From assembly GCF_041051975.1 (NCBI RefSeq), contig NZ_CP163435.1:4650001-4714000 (forward strand): DNA of 64,000 nt, in the 5' to 3' direction. Source of the stretch: Streptomyces sp. R21. GTDB taxonomy: Bacteria; Actinomycetota; Actinomycetes; Streptomycetales; Streptomycetaceae. The notes below the pieces were generated by a model. It did not search any database and was not told the DNA's origin. It saw only the letters and a program-made list of their open reading frames with translations. The stretch's first letter is position 1. Every line of letters begins with the position of its first letter. Below are positions 34,501 through 43,242 of the stretch, one piece after another. Position numbers and translations under genes: made by a program.

Positions 34501-34724
34501 TAGCCGCCGCCGAAGGAGCCCTCGGCGATGGCCGCCTGGAGGGCGAGGACGACCAGGACAAGCAGGGCGAGGGCGTCGCCGACACCTCCCACGAGCTGTG
34601 CGCTCCAGAGCCGCTTCAACTGCGGCCGGCGCAGCAGGGCGCGGACGGCGCGCTCGCGGGAATCTGCGACCAGGGCGTCGTCGGGGGCCGGTTCATGGGC
34701 CGTTGGCTGCTCGGCTCGCGTCAT
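31506..34724 (-). CDS. tmk: Thymidylate kinase fused to an N-terminal MFS-like membrane domain and a C-terminal coiled coil
   Basis: A 1072-residue three-part protein. Residues about 35-480 form an MFS-like membrane domain with roughly 12 hydrophobic segments. Residues about 505-710 are a complete dTMP kinase (P-loop EGGDGAGKST, DRY in ISDRYIDSSVAYQG, LID region). Residues 712-860 are an almost uninterrupted charged coiled coil of E/A/R/K heptads. The last 200 residues are disordered and acidic, with three copies of DETAVLPPV and related TAKLP and TRELP elements. It makes dTDP for DNA synthesis. The fusion, known in Streptomyces, suggests that the kinase is held at the membrane or in a complex. 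Confidence 0.94.
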   Translation of the reverse strand: MTRAEQPTAHEPAPDDALVADSRERAVRALLRRPQLKRLWSAQLVGGVGDALALLVLVVLALQAAIAEGSFGGGYRGVALAVAAVFGVRVLATLLFGAVLLGPLTSLTSPDGPLDRRWTMVGADGLRAALLIVAPLWIDWTPDDALAVLLVIAFVTGVAERFWTVCRESAAPALLPAPPLEGATVRPLPDHMDALRRLSLRTGFIAVPIAAATLVVVSLVNNLLGAGIIWFEQHQAALASYVAAGLFAASLSVVTFLELPDSRTPRARSPLEGLRRPRTGTGVDKGRTGAIPLLVLACAAVAGAISASVAVSVLHAKDLGGGPVTYGLLVLALTGGVVVGIRTAPKVLPSLSRRRLLALAIAFTGVALLAAGLVPDVTTVLLIIGLAGIGAGVAANTGHTLLDQEVEEYRRARTTEHLHAVVRVLVALGALLAPVVAAGIGPHRLENGKFVFAHGGAAFTLMLVGALLLPVAALVLAKVDDRSGVPLRHDLLDALRGGDDPDQLAAATGFFIALEGGDGAGKSTQAEALAEWIRAKGHEVVVTREPGATPVGKRLRSILLDVSSAGLSHRAEALLYAADRAEHVDTVVRPALERGAVVISDRYIDSSVAYQGAGRDLSPTEIARINRWATDGLVPHLTVLLDVSPETARERFTEAPDRLESEPLEFHTRVRSGFLTLAAADPGRYLIVDAGQEPESVTTVIRHRLDVMLPLSEAEVKAQEEARRAAEEEARRKAEEEAARKAEEERLERERQEQLARLRAEEEERKQRELEEAQRREAERQAEEARQRAEEARRRAEEERVRQLAEEQARAAEEERRRKQAEEEARLRAEAEERRLEKQRKAEEALLRAEEARRAAEAAAAAAAASTAASGASGSAASGRSRSTPSDHETTVPTPIVTPSNAAGGPMEETAKLPKPPVPPGAADETAVLPPVREDRSADETAVLPPVRDDRAADETAVLPPVQDARGARDSRGAGDGRSTRDAGAGGSADRVPKGYFRDERPSPRSSDAPRPDGAEDRTRELPQVDDGGTPRRRPRSDWAEETPLDDLPSLADELLGPREDDDRDEGRGGRR

Positions 34725-34779
34725 CGTGCCAGCCTATCCGGACCCACTGACTCCTCGAAGGGGTGGCCGAACATACGGA

Positions 34780-34807
34780 CGCCCCCACACCTGAAGGTGT
34801 AGGGGCG
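34780..34807 (-). terminator. Terminator hairpin after topA
   Basis: CGCCCC and ACACCT pair with AGGTGT and GGGGCG around a short loop with one mismatch, just past the topA stop on the minus strand. Confidence 0.65.
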
Positions 34808-34841
34808 CACGCGCGCACTGGGCGCGGAGGGCTCAGCAGGC

Positions 34842-37655
34842 TCAGCTCTCCGAAGCGGCCGTCTTCTTTGCGGCGGTCTTCTTGGCGGGTGCCTTCTTGG
34901 CGGCCGTCTTCGAAGTCGTCGTCTTCTTTGCGGCCGTCTTCTTGGCAGGGGCCTTCTTGGTGGCCGTCTTCTTGGCGGGCGCCTTCTTGGCGGTCTTCTT
35001 GGCCGGTGCCTTGGCACGCTTCTCGGCGAGCAGCTCGAAGCCGCGCTCCGGGGTGATCTCCTCGACGCTGTCGCCGGAGCGCAGGGTCGCGTTGGTCTCG
35101 CCGTCGGTGACGTACGGGCCGAAGCGGCCGTCCTTGACGACGACGGGCTGTCCGCTGACCGGGTCCGCGCCGAGTTCCTTCAGCGGCGGCTTGGCGGCGG
35201 CGCGGCCGCGCTGCTTGGGCTGGGAGTAGATCTCCAGCGCCTCTTCGAGGGTGATCGTGAAGAGCTGGTCCTCGGCGGTGAGCGACCGCGAGTCCGTGCC
35301 CTTCTTCAGGTACGGGCCGTAGCGGCCGTTCTGCGCGGTGATCTCCACGCCCTCGGCGTCCTTGCCGACCACGCGCGGCAGGGACATCAGCTTGAGGGCG
35401 TCCGCGAGGGTCACCGTGTCGAGCGACATCGACTTGAAGAGCGAGGCGGTACGCGGCTTGACGGCGTTCTTGCCGGTCTTCGGGGTGCCCTCGGGGAGCA
35501 CCTCGGTGACGTACGGGCCGTAGCGGCCGTCCTTGGCGATGATCTGGTGGCCCGACTCCGGGTCGGCGCCCAGCTCGAAGTCGCCGCTCGGCTTGGCGAG
35601 CAGTTCCTCCGCGAGTTCGACCGTCAGCTCGTCGGGGGCCAGATCCTCGGGGACGTCCGCGCGCTGGTGGTTCTCGGAGTCCTTCTCGCCGCGCTCGATG
35701 TACGGGCCGTAGCGGCCGACGCGGAGCACGATGTCGTTGCCGACGGGGAAGGACGACACCTCGCGGGCGTCGATGGCGCCCAGGTCGGTGACGAGCTCCT
35801 TGAGGCCGCCGAGGTGGTCCCCGTCGCCGTTGCCCGCGTCCGCGGCGCCGCCCTCGGCGCCTTCACCGAAGTAGAACCGCTTCAGCCACGGCACCGCCCG
35901 CGCCTCGCCCCGCGCGATGCGGTCGAGGTCGTCCTCCATCCTGGCGGTGAAGTCGTAGTCGACGAGCCGCCCGAAGTGCTTCTCCAGGAGGTTGACCACG
36001 GCGAAGGACAGGAAGGACGGCACCAGGGCCGTGCCCTTCTTGAAGACGTAGCCGCGGTCGAGGATCGTGCCGATGATCGACGCGTACGTCGACGGGCGGC
36101 CGATCTCGCGCTCTTCGAGCTCCTTGACGAGGCTGGCCTCGGTGTAGCGGGCCGGGGGCTTGGTGGCGTGGCCGTCGACCGAGATCTCCTCGGCGGACAG
36201 CGGGTCGCCCTCGCTGACCTGCGGCAGCCGGCGCTCGCGGTCGTCGAGCTCGGCGTTCGGGTCGTCCGCGCCCTCGACGTACGCCTTGAGGAAGCCGTGG
36301 AAGGTGATGGTCTTGCCGGACGCGCTGAACTCGGCGTCGCGGCCGTCGCTGGAGCGACCGCCGATCTTGACCGTGACCGAGTTTCCGGTCGCGTCCTTCA
36401 TCTGGGAGGCGACGGTCCGCTTCCAGATCAGCTCGTAGAGCTTGAACTGGTCGCCGGTCAGGCCGGTCTCGGCGGGGGTGCGGAAGCGGTCGCCGGAGGG
36501 GCGGATCGCCTCGTGCGCCTCCTGCGCGTTCTTGACCTTGCCGGCGTAGGTGCGCGGGCTGGACGGCAGGTAGTCGGCGCCGTACAGCTGCGTGACCTGG
36601 GTGCGGGCGGCGGTGATCGCCGTGTCCGAGAGGGTCGTGGAGTCCGTACGCATGTAGGTGATGAAGCCGTTCTCGTACAGCTTCTGTGCCACCTGCATCG
36701 TGGCCTTCGCGCCGAAGCCGAGCTTGCGCGAGGCCTCCTGCTGGAGCGTCGTCGTGCGGAACGGCGCGTACGGCGAGCGGCGGTACGGCTTGGACTCGAC
36801 CGAGCGGACGGCGAAGTCCGTGTCGGCCAGGGCGGCGGCCAGCGCGCGGGCGTTCGCCTCGTCCAGGTGGAGCGTGTTCGCGCTCTTGATCTGGCCGATC
36901 GAGTCGAAGTCGCGGCCCTGGGCGACACGCCGGCCGTCGACCGTGGTCAGGCGGGCGACCAGCTGCGACGGGTCGGAGGAGTCACCGGCGCGACCGGTGC
37001 CGAAGGTGCCGGTCAGGTCCCAGTACTCGGCGGAGCGGAAGGCGATGCGCTCGCGCTCCCGCTCGACGACGAGCCGGGTCGCCACGGACTGCACACGGCC
37101 CGCCGACAGGCGCGGCATGACCTTCTTCCACAGGACCGGCGAGACCTCGTAGCCGTAGAGGCGGTCGAGGATACGGCGGGTCTCCTGGGCGTCGACCATG
37201 CGCTGGTTGAGCTCGCGCGGGTTGGCGACGGCGCTGCGGATCGCGTCCTTGGTGATCTCGTGGAAGACCATCCGGTGGACGGGAACCTTGGGCTTCAGGA
37301 CCTCCAGGAGGTGCCACGCGATGGCTTCGCCCTCGCGGTCCTCATCGGTGGCGAGGAAGAGTTCGTCGGAGTCCTTCAGCAGGTCCTTGAGCTTCTTGAC
37401 CTGGGCCCTCTTGTCAGCGTTGACCACATAGATCGGCTGGAAGTCATGTTCGACGTCCACACCGAGGCGACGGACCTCGCCGGTGTACTGCTCGGGCACC
37501 TCCGCGGCGCCGTTGGGGAGGTCGCGGATGTGCCCGACGCTCGCTTCGACGACATAGCCGGGGCCGAGATAGCCCTTGATCGTCTTCGCCTTGGCAGGCG
37601 ACTCGACGATGACGAGTCGGCGGCCGCCGTGTGCGGTGTCGCTGGTCGGGGACAA
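34842..37655 (-). CDS. topA: DNA topoisomerase I
   Basis: A 937-residue type IA topoisomerase that relaxes negative supercoils. It begins with the TOPRIM domain (LVIVESPAKAKTIKGYLG, with ATDEDREGEA near residue 110) and contains the active-site segment GFITYMRTDST. In place of zinc fingers the C-terminal half has repeats of the YGPYVxxG type (at least four, such as RYGPYIERG and RFGPYVTDG). The last 55 residues are a lysine/alanine tail of AKKT/APAKK units, typical of actinobacterial TopA and involved in DNA binding and processivity. The 260-bp upstream region carries its promoter. Confidence 0.97.
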   Translation of the reverse strand: MSPTSDTAHGGRRLVIVESPAKAKTIKGYLGPGYVVEASVGHIRDLPNGAAEVPEQYTGEVRRLGVDVEHDFQPIYVVNADKRAQVKKLKDLLKDSDELFLATDEDREGEAIAWHLLEVLKPKVPVHRMVFHEITKDAIRSAVANPRELNQRMVDAQETRRILDRLYGYEVSPVLWKKVMPRLSAGRVQSVATRLVVERERERIAFRSAEYWDLTGTFGTGRAGDSSDPSQLVARLTTVDGRRVAQGRDFDSIGQIKSANTLHLDEANARALAAALADTDFAVRSVESKPYRRSPYAPFRTTTLQQEASRKLGFGAKATMQVAQKLYENGFITYMRTDSTTLSDTAITAARTQVTQLYGADYLPSSPRTYAGKVKNAQEAHEAIRPSGDRFRTPAETGLTGDQFKLYELIWKRTVASQMKDATGNSVTVKIGGRSSDGRDAEFSASGKTITFHGFLKAYVEGADDPNAELDDRERRLPQVSEGDPLSAEEISVDGHATKPPARYTEASLVKELEEREIGRPSTYASIIGTILDRGYVFKKGTALVPSFLSFAVVNLLEKHFGRLVDYDFTARMEDDLDRIARGEARAVPWLKRFYFGEGAEGGAADAGNGDGDHLGGLKELVTDLGAIDAREVSSFPVGNDIVLRVGRYGPYIERGEKDSENHQRADVPEDLAPDELTVELAEELLAKPSGDFELGADPESGHQIIAKDGRYGPYVTEVLPEGTPKTGKNAVKPRTASLFKSMSLDTVTLADALKLMSLPRVVGKDAEGVEITAQNGRYGPYLKKGTDSRSLTAEDQLFTITLEEALEIYSQPKQRGRAAAKPPLKELGADPVSGQPVVVKDGRFGPYVTDGETNATLRSGDSVEEITPERGFELLAEKRAKAPAKKTAKKAPAKKTATKKAPAKKTAAKKTTTSKTAAKKAPAKKTAAKKTAASES

Positions 37656-37917
37656 CTTCGCTCTTCTCTCCGGTCGACGCGGGGGTCTCGGTCGCCCCAG
37701 GTCTTGCCCCAGGGGTCGGGTCGTGCTGACGCTGCGGAGTGTGACGGTACATCCCGCCCCCGTGTCAAACGGGAAAAGCCCGCAACGGCCACTCGAACGG
37801 TAACCCGACTACCGCCATTCCTGCCGCCCGGAGTGGCCGGGACCCTTTCCCGGCCCATCCGGAGCGTGACCTATCAGTTACCGCGGCGCCCTGCACCGAG
37901 GGCCACGGACCACGCGG

Positions 37918-38115
37918 TCACAGGCGCGTGAAGCACCACGCGCCCGCGGCGAGAGCGGCCACCGAGGCAAGGGCCGCGAGCGCGGCGGATGCGACAGGGC
38001 TCACACCGTCCGCGACGGGCTCGCGGTGCCGCACCCGGACCACGGTCCAGGTCAGCAGCGCGCTTCCGAACAGGGCGAACACCGCCCCCGCGAAGATCGC
38101 CGATCCGCTCTCCAT
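37918..38115 (-). CDS. Small membrane protein, 65 aa
   Basis: GGAGG lies 9 bp before ATG 38115. The product has two hydrophobic helices (about residues 5-26 and 42-62) joined by a short basic loop (VRVRHREP), so it should be an inner-membrane hairpin protein. I recall a small gene at this place in other Streptomyces. No function can be read from the sequence. Confidence 0.75.
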   Translation of the reverse strand: MESGSAIFAGAVFALFGSALLTWTVVRVRHREPVADGVSPVASAALAALASVAALAAGAWCFTRL

Positions 38116-38234
38116 GTGCCTTTCCTCCCGTCCCGGGTTGCCCGGACCGGGAGGCTGACACCTGTGCGCGACGAGGAGACCAATCCCCGGTGAACGCAGG
38201 GAGGACAGCCCCTCATACGTCCGCCCGGCGCCGC

Positions 38235-40499
38235 TCAGACGCTGCCGGGTGCCGATATCGCCCCGCTCGACTGGCCGTGATCCGGTTGTGCCACGGTGCA
38301 CACGACAAACGTGAACCCCTTCTTCCAGAGGCTCTCGTCGGACAGATAGCCGTATACGACGAGATCGGATCCGGGCGCCCAAGTCGACTCGAACTTGTTG
38401 CCGCACAGCTTGTTTCCCTGCTCCAGCGCCTCGTTGAAGCCCATGCCCTCCGGGACCTCGGTGAAGCCGATCACCTGGTCGGTGTGCCCATCGGCACAGT
38501 CGGTCAGCGACGAGGTGAAGCTGTTCTTGTGGTCGATGTAGATCCAGCAGTCCCCCAGGCTCATCTCGGTCGTCCACACGGTCGCCTCGGTCTCCCGGAA
38601 CTGCCCGATCTCTCCGCCGATGGGAACATGACGGCCGAGTACGAGACATGCCGTACCTCCGCCGGCCGCCTCGAACCCCTCCTTGGTCGGTGTCACGGCG
38701 TAGACGGCCGCGTCGGCCAGCGAGTCGGCCGTCTCCTGGACCTGGCTCGCGCACTGGTCGGCACCGTTGGCCTGGGCGTCGGCGTAGTCGCTCGCCTTCT
38801 CGATCGACATCACCTGGCCGTCCGGATAGTCGTGGGCACAGTTCACGACGCCCAGGTTCGGCCTCGACTGGAACGCCATCTGCGGCGACGGCCAGACCAC
38901 GTGCACACAGTCGCCGGGCTGCAACGCCTTCTTGAGGCCCACTTCCTTTCCGTACGGCAGGCCGGGCACCTTGGACTTCGACTTCGGCTTCGTCGAGGTG
39001 GAGTGCCCGTCGGGTGTGCCCTTGTCGCCGGTCAGTGAGGTCGCCGCCCACACACCGCCGCCGATGACAAGGGCGACGGCCGCCACGATGGCGATGACGA
39101 CCCCGACGCGCTTCCCACCCCGGGGTCCGCCGCCGGGCGGGCCGCCCGGGCCACCGGGACCGCCCGGGTACCCTCCGTGGCCGCCCGGCCCGTCGTACGA
39201 GGACACCGTCGGGCTGTTCGCGTACGGATTCCAGCCGCCGTACGGACCACCACCGGCCCCCGGCGTCTGCCCCGGCGTGGCCGGAGCGCCCAGCGGAGTG
39301 TGCGGGGTGTTCGGTGTCGGGGGCGCGCCCGGCGTGTGCGGGACGCCCGGGGTCGGGCCGCCGAAGGTGCCCGGGGTCGGGTTGCCGGGAGCGATCAGCG
39401 GCTGGTCCATGTACAGCCCGGGGCCCTGGGGCGTGGCCGCCGGCTGGTCGGCGGGGGCGCCCGGCGTGGGCGCTCCGTACGGTCCGCCCATCACATACCC
39501 GGGCGGGCCGCTCGCGACGTATCCCGGCGGCGGGTCGGCCATCGAACGGGCGGCCGGTGCGGGCCCGAAGCCCGGCGCCGAGGCGCCCGGCGCCACCGTC
39601 CACCCCTGGGGCGCTCCGAAGCCGCTGGACGTCCCCTGCGCCGCCCGCTCCAGCCCGCGGCCCACGGCCTCGGGGGTCAGCCTGCGCACCGGGTCCTTGA
39701 CCAGCAAACCGTGCAGCACCGGCGCCAGTTCACCCGCTCGCGCCGGCGGGGTGGGCTCCTCACCGAGCAGGGCCGTCAGCGTCGCGAAGTCGCCGTGTCG
39801 GTCGAAGGGGCCGCGGCCCTCGACTGCGGCGTACAACGTGGCGCCCAGGGAGAAGAGGTCGGCGGCCGGTGTCGGAGGCTCGCCACGGGCGCGCTCGGGC
39901 GCGAGATAGCCGGGCGTCCCGAGGATGCCGGCGGTGGCGGTGAGCCGGGGCTCGTGCGACTCGGGTTGCAGCGCGATGCCGTAGTCGGTGAGCAGCACGC
40001 GCGCGTAGGGGTCGCCCGAAGCATCCGGCGCCAGAAGGATGTTGGCCGGTTTCACATCCCTGTGGAGGATCCCGATCCGGTGGCCCGCGGTCAGCGCGTC
40101 GAGGACGGCGAGCCCGATCCGGGCCACCTGCGCGGGCGACAGCGGCCCCGAACTCCGTACAACCGCCTGGAGATCGACCGCGTCCGGCACGTACTCCATG
40201 ACGATCCACGGCAGTCCCTCGTGCACCACCACGTCGTGCACGGTGGCCACATGGGGGTGGCCGCGCAGCCGCGCCGCGTGCCGGGCCTCGCTGCGGGCCC
40301 GCGCGATGCGCTGCGCGGGCTCGCTCGCGTCCATCGGCACGTCCGGCAGCGCGATCTCCTTCATGGAGACCTCGCAGGCCAACTCCTTGTCGTACGCCAG
40401 CCAGACGCGCCCCATGCCGCCCGCGCCGAGCGTCCGCAGCAGCCGGTACCTGCCGCTGATGATCCTGCCCTGACCCTGATCCGGCGTCTCCCCCGACAT
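38235..40499 (-). CDS. Membrane Ser/Thr protein kinase with extracellular septum-formation-like domain
   Basis: A 754-residue PknB-type kinase started at ATG 40499, where GGGGAGG precedes it; the frame continues 26 codons upstream without support. The kinase domain (about 17-270) has GAGGMGRV (25-32), Lys47, HRDVKPANILL and DYG in place of DFG. A 190-residue Pro/Gly/Thr-rich linker with PGAPxTPG-like repeats leads to one transmembrane helix (about 462-484). The outer domain has paired cysteines (GDCVHVVW, VNCAHDY, ADQC, TACLVLG) and resembles the septum-formation family. It probably senses an envelope signal. It is transcribed alone. Confidence 0.92.
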   Translation of the reverse strand: MSGETPDQGQGRIISGRYRLLRTLGAGGMGRVWLAYDKELACEVSMKEIALPDVPMDASEPAQRIARARSEARHAARLRGHPHVATVHDVVVHEGLPWIVMEYVPDAVDLQAVVRSSGPLSPAQVARIGLAVLDALTAGHRIGILHRDVKPANILLAPDASGDPYARVLLTDYGIALQPESHEPRLTATAGILGTPGYLAPERARGEPPTPAADLFSLGATLYAAVEGRGPFDRHGDFATLTALLGEEPTPPARAGELAPVLHGLLVKDPVRRLTPEAVGRGLERAAQGTSSGFGAPQGWTVAPGASAPGFGPAPAARSMADPPPGYVASGPPGYVMGGPYGAPTPGAPADQPAATPQGPGLYMDQPLIAPGNPTPGTFGGPTPGVPHTPGAPPTPNTPHTPLGAPATPGQTPGAGGGPYGGWNPYANSPTVSSYDGPGGHGGYPGGPGGPGGPPGGGPRGGKRVGVVIAIVAAVALVIGGGVWAATSLTGDKGTPDGHSTSTKPKSKSKVPGLPYGKEVGLKKALQPGDCVHVVWPSPQMAFQSRPNLGVVNCAHDYPDGQVMSIEKASDYADAQANGADQCASQVQETADSLADAAVYAVTPTKEGFEAAGGGTACLVLGRHVPIGGEIGQFRETEATVWTTEMSLGDCWIYIDHKNSFTSSLTDCADGHTDQVIGFTEVPEGMGFNEALEQGNKLCGNKFESTWAPGSDLVVYGYLSDESLWKKGFTFVVCTVAQPDHGQSSGAISAPGSV

Positions 40500-40703
40500 C
40501 ACGCCTCCCCCGAGACAGCGCGCCTCCCCCGAGAACGCGTGGAGCTTGTCCCTAAAAGGTAGCTTCGCATCCACCACTGACAGGAGCCCTTTTGCTGACC
40601 AATCCCGTCAGATCGGGCACTTGTGACCCAGTGCAGCGAAGCAGCCCCAGCCGTCCCAGGTCGAGGAAGGTCCCGGGCGGGCGAACCGCCACCCGGAACG
40701 ATG

Positions 40704-42221
40704 TCATTCGACCGGTTCGAGGAACCCCTGTTCGACCAGCAGCCGGATCTGCGCGGGTGTCCGGTCGCGCAGCAACACCGGGTCCTCGCCGACAAGTTGG
40801 GCGATGGCGTCCAGAATCCGGCCCGCGCTCAGCGAGCCGTCGCACACACCCGCGAAGCCCGCGCCGACCGTGTCCACCTTCGTGGCGCGGCGCATCCCGC
40901 GGTGCTGGCGCAGCACCACGTGCTCCGGGTCCTCCGCGCCGGGCAGCCCGACCTGCTCCTGGACGACCTCGGCTGCCAGCGTGAAGTGCCCGGCGAGCAG
41001 GGCCGCGTCGTCGTGCGCCCGCAGATAGTCGACGCGGTCGAAGTGGGCGCGCACCGCCTCGCCGAGGGGCTGCTCGACGGAGTGCGGCCACTCCTCCACC
41101 GTGACCGAGGCTTCGGCTGCGGCCGCCTTGCGCAGGGTGATCCAGCCGAAGCCGACCGCCTTCACCTTGCGTGCCTCGAACTCGTCGAGCCACGCGTCGT
41201 ACCGCGCCTGGTACGCGGCAGGGTCCTCCCGGTGGTCACCGGCGTCGCGCAGCCACAACTCGGCGTACTGCGTGACGTCCTGGACCTCGCGCTGCACGAT
41301 CCAGGCGTCGCAGCCACGCGGCACCCAGGAGCGCAGCCGGTCCTGCCAGTCCTCGCCCTCCACGTGCTGCCAGTTGGCCAGGAACTGCGCGAAGCCTCCT
41401 TCGTTCAGCCGGGACCCCGCCTGCTGAACGAGCGTGCGGCACAGATCGTCCCCGCCCATGCCGCCGTCGCGGTAGGTGAGCCGGGCGCCGGGAGAGATCA
41501 CGAAGGGCGGGTTCGACACGATCAGGTCATACGTCTCGTCGGCGACCGGCTCGAACAGGGAGCCCTCGCGCAGGTCCGCGGCCGGGGCGCCGGAGAGCGC
41601 CAGGGTCAGGGCGGTGATGTGCAGCGCGCGCGGGTTCAGGTCGGTCGCCGTCACGCGCGTGGCGTGCTGGGCGGCGTGCAGCGCCTGGATTCCGGAGCCT
41701 GTGCCGAGGTCGAGCGCGGCGGCGACGGGCCCGCGCACCGTGATGCCGGCGAGCGTCGTGGAGGCACCACCGACGCCCAGGACGACGCCCTCCTCGCGGC
41801 TGCCGATGCCACCGGCGCCGCCCACCGCGCAGCCCAGGTCCGAGACGATGAACCAGTCCTCGCCGTCGGTACCGCCGTACGGCCGGATGTCCACCGTGGC
41901 GGAGACCTCGTCCCCACCGACAGCGGTGAGCCAACCGCTCTCCAGGCAGTCGGCGAGGGGCAGCACGTCCGCCAGGCGGGCGCGGGGCACGGGCTGCTGC
42001 AACAGGAAGAGCCGTACGAGGGCCTCCAGCGGCGTGTCCCCGCGGGTCGCCCGCAGCGCGGGCACGGTCTCGCTGCGCGCCAGGGCCGCGTACGCGGGGG
42101 CGCCGAGCAGGTCGAGGAGTCCGTCGGCGGTGAAGGAGGCCCCGAGCAGGGCGTCCCGCAGCCGGGCGGCGACGTCGGCGCGGTCGGAGGAGGGCAGCGG
42201 TGACAGGCTGGTGTTACTCAC
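40704..42221 (-). CDS. Class I SAM-dependent methyltransferase, HemK/RlmG-like
   Basis: About 505 residues from GTG 42221 (VSNTSLSPLP); the alternative ATG at 42248 adds nine residues. The central methyltransferase domain has the SAM motif LDLGTGSGIQALHA and the N-P-P-F catalytic signature in IVSNPPFVISPG, as in enzymes that methylate amide or base nitrogens (PrmC, RsmC/RlmG). About 150 residues precede it, a DUF7059-like helical domain often attached in actinomycetes, and a C-terminal winged-helix-like region follows. The target is probably rRNA or a translation factor, but this is not determined. Confidence 0.87.
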   Translation of the reverse strand: MSNTSLSPLPSSDRADVAARLRDALLGASFTADGLLDLLGAPAYAALARSETVPALRATRGDTPLEALVRLFLLQQPVPRARLADVLPLADCLESGWLTAVGGDEVSATVDIRPYGGTDGEDWFIVSDLGCAVGGAGGIGSREEGVVLGVGGASTTLAGITVRGPVAAALDLGTGSGIQALHAAQHATRVTATDLNPRALHITALTLALSGAPAADLREGSLFEPVADETYDLIVSNPPFVISPGARLTYRDGGMGGDDLCRTLVQQAGSRLNEGGFAQFLANWQHVEGEDWQDRLRSWVPRGCDAWIVQREVQDVTQYAELWLRDAGDHREDPAAYQARYDAWLDEFEARKVKAVGFGWITLRKAAAAEASVTVEEWPHSVEQPLGEAVRAHFDRVDYLRAHDDAALLAGHFTLAAEVVQEQVGLPGAEDPEHVVLRQHRGMRRATKVDTVGAGFAGVCDGSLSAGRILDAIAQLVGEDPVLLRDRTPAQIRLLVEQGFLEPVE

Positions 42222-42289
42222 CCGTCCATTGTGTCGGTTGCCGCCCATGATGCGCGTACCCCTGTGGACAACCTGGCGGACAACATGCG

Positions 42290-42323
42290 AGAGGGCCCGG
42301 CACGCGCGCGTACCGGGCCCTCT
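42290..42323 (-). terminator. Terminator hairpin downstream of the lipoprotein gene
   Basis: Perfect 11-bp inverted repeat agagggcccgg / ccgggccctct with a 12-nt loop, lying between the lipoprotein stop and the methyltransferase start on the minus strand. In the plus direction it is followed by TTTC. Confidence 0.7.
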
Positions 42324-42379
42324 TTCGGTTGACCGAACGATCGGCCTCCCTGAGGTCGGCGTTTCGTCGTGGTCGGGCC

Positions 42380-42453
42380 TTGGCCGAGGTGAGCCGTTGG
42401 CCGAGGTCAGCCGTTAGCTGCCGTCAGCCCTTGGCCGCTGTCAGCCGTTGGTC
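42380..42453. repeat. 17-bp tandem repeat, about 4.4 copies
   Basis: Unit ttggccgaggtcagccg repeats head to tail at 42380, 42397, 42414 (diverged), 42431 and partly 42448. The last copies run across the stop codon of the lipoprotein gene. Copies 1 and 2 differ by one base; the others are less exact. Confidence 0.8.
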
Positions 42454-43019
42454 GCCGAAGGCTTGGCGGACGCCGACTTGCAGCTCTCCTGCTTCGCCAT
42501 CGCCGCACCCACCTCGCCCTCCTCGAGCTTCTTCAGGGCGTCGTTCCCGCTCTGGCTCAGCTTGTCGAGCTGGGTCGCGATGCCCTTCAGACCGTCCGCG
42601 AACTTCGACTGGTCCTTGGTGTCGAGCTTTTCGACCTGCGTCTTCAGGTCCGCGTACTTCGCGGAGATGTCGTTGAGTTCCTTGACGGCGTTCGTCTTCT
42701 TCGTCTTGCCGTCCTCGACGTCGGGGGCCCCGGCCTTCTCGACGGCGGTGCCGATCGCCTTGTAGGCGTCGGACATGTCCTGGAAGGCCTGGGCGTCGGT
42801 CTTCTGGACCTCTTCCGGCGTGCTGTTGTCCGAGGTCTCCTTCTGGATGGCGGTGTTGGCGGCCTCGATCTTCTTCGCCTGCGGCTGCACGGCGTCACAG
42901 ACCTGCTTGGCCCAGGAGTTCAGCGCGTCGCTGTTGTCGTCGCTGCTACTGCTGCATCCCGACAGCGCCAGTACCAGTACCGCACCGCCGGACAGTGCGG
43001 CCGTGAGCTTCTTGTTCAC
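42441..43019 (-). CDS. Small secreted lipoprotein, mostly helical
   Basis: A 192-residue lipoprotein. GTG 43019 is preferred because GGAAGGG lies 8-9 nt upstream and the product then begins VNKKLTAALSGG, a normal signal peptide; starts at 43061 and 43037 are possible. The lipobox is LSGC (Cys22), followed by a serine linker. The mature part is Lys/Glu/Asp/Ala-rich, with predicted amphipathic helices and two cysteines (VCDAV and ESCKSA). No enzyme family is recognised. The 3' end overlaps a 17-bp tandem repeat. Confidence 0.85.
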   Translation of the reverse strand: MNKKLTAALSGGAVLVLALSGCSSSSDDNSDALNSWAKQVCDAVQPQAKKIEAANTAIQKETSDNSTPEEVQKTDAQAFQDMSDAYKAIGTAVEKAGAPDVEDGKTKKTNAVKELNDISAKYADLKTQVEKLDTKDQSKFADGLKGIATQLDKLSQSGNDALKKLEEGEVGAAMAKQESCKSASAKPSATNG

Positions 43020-43167
43020 CGGATTGGTCCCTTCCATGGCTCTCGGCCCCGGAACATACACGCCAAGTGGGCGACAACCGCGTGTCGAACATCCGCTTTA
43101 ACCGGTATTAGAGCCATTTGCACCAAGAGAGAGAAGGCTCACGGCCGGGGTGTGAACACACACAAGA

Positions 43168-43205
43168 GCGGGCGGACGACACGTCAATACGCACCGTCCG
43201 CCCGC
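43168..43205 (-). terminator. Terminator hairpin after hppA
   Basis: Perfect 11-bp inverted repeat gcgggcggacg / cgtccgcccgc, 16-nt loop, about 38 bp past the hppA stop on the minus strand. Confidence 0.75.
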
Positions 43206-43242
43206 CCGTTGAGCGGAACCTGACCAGGTGTGGAACCTGGTG

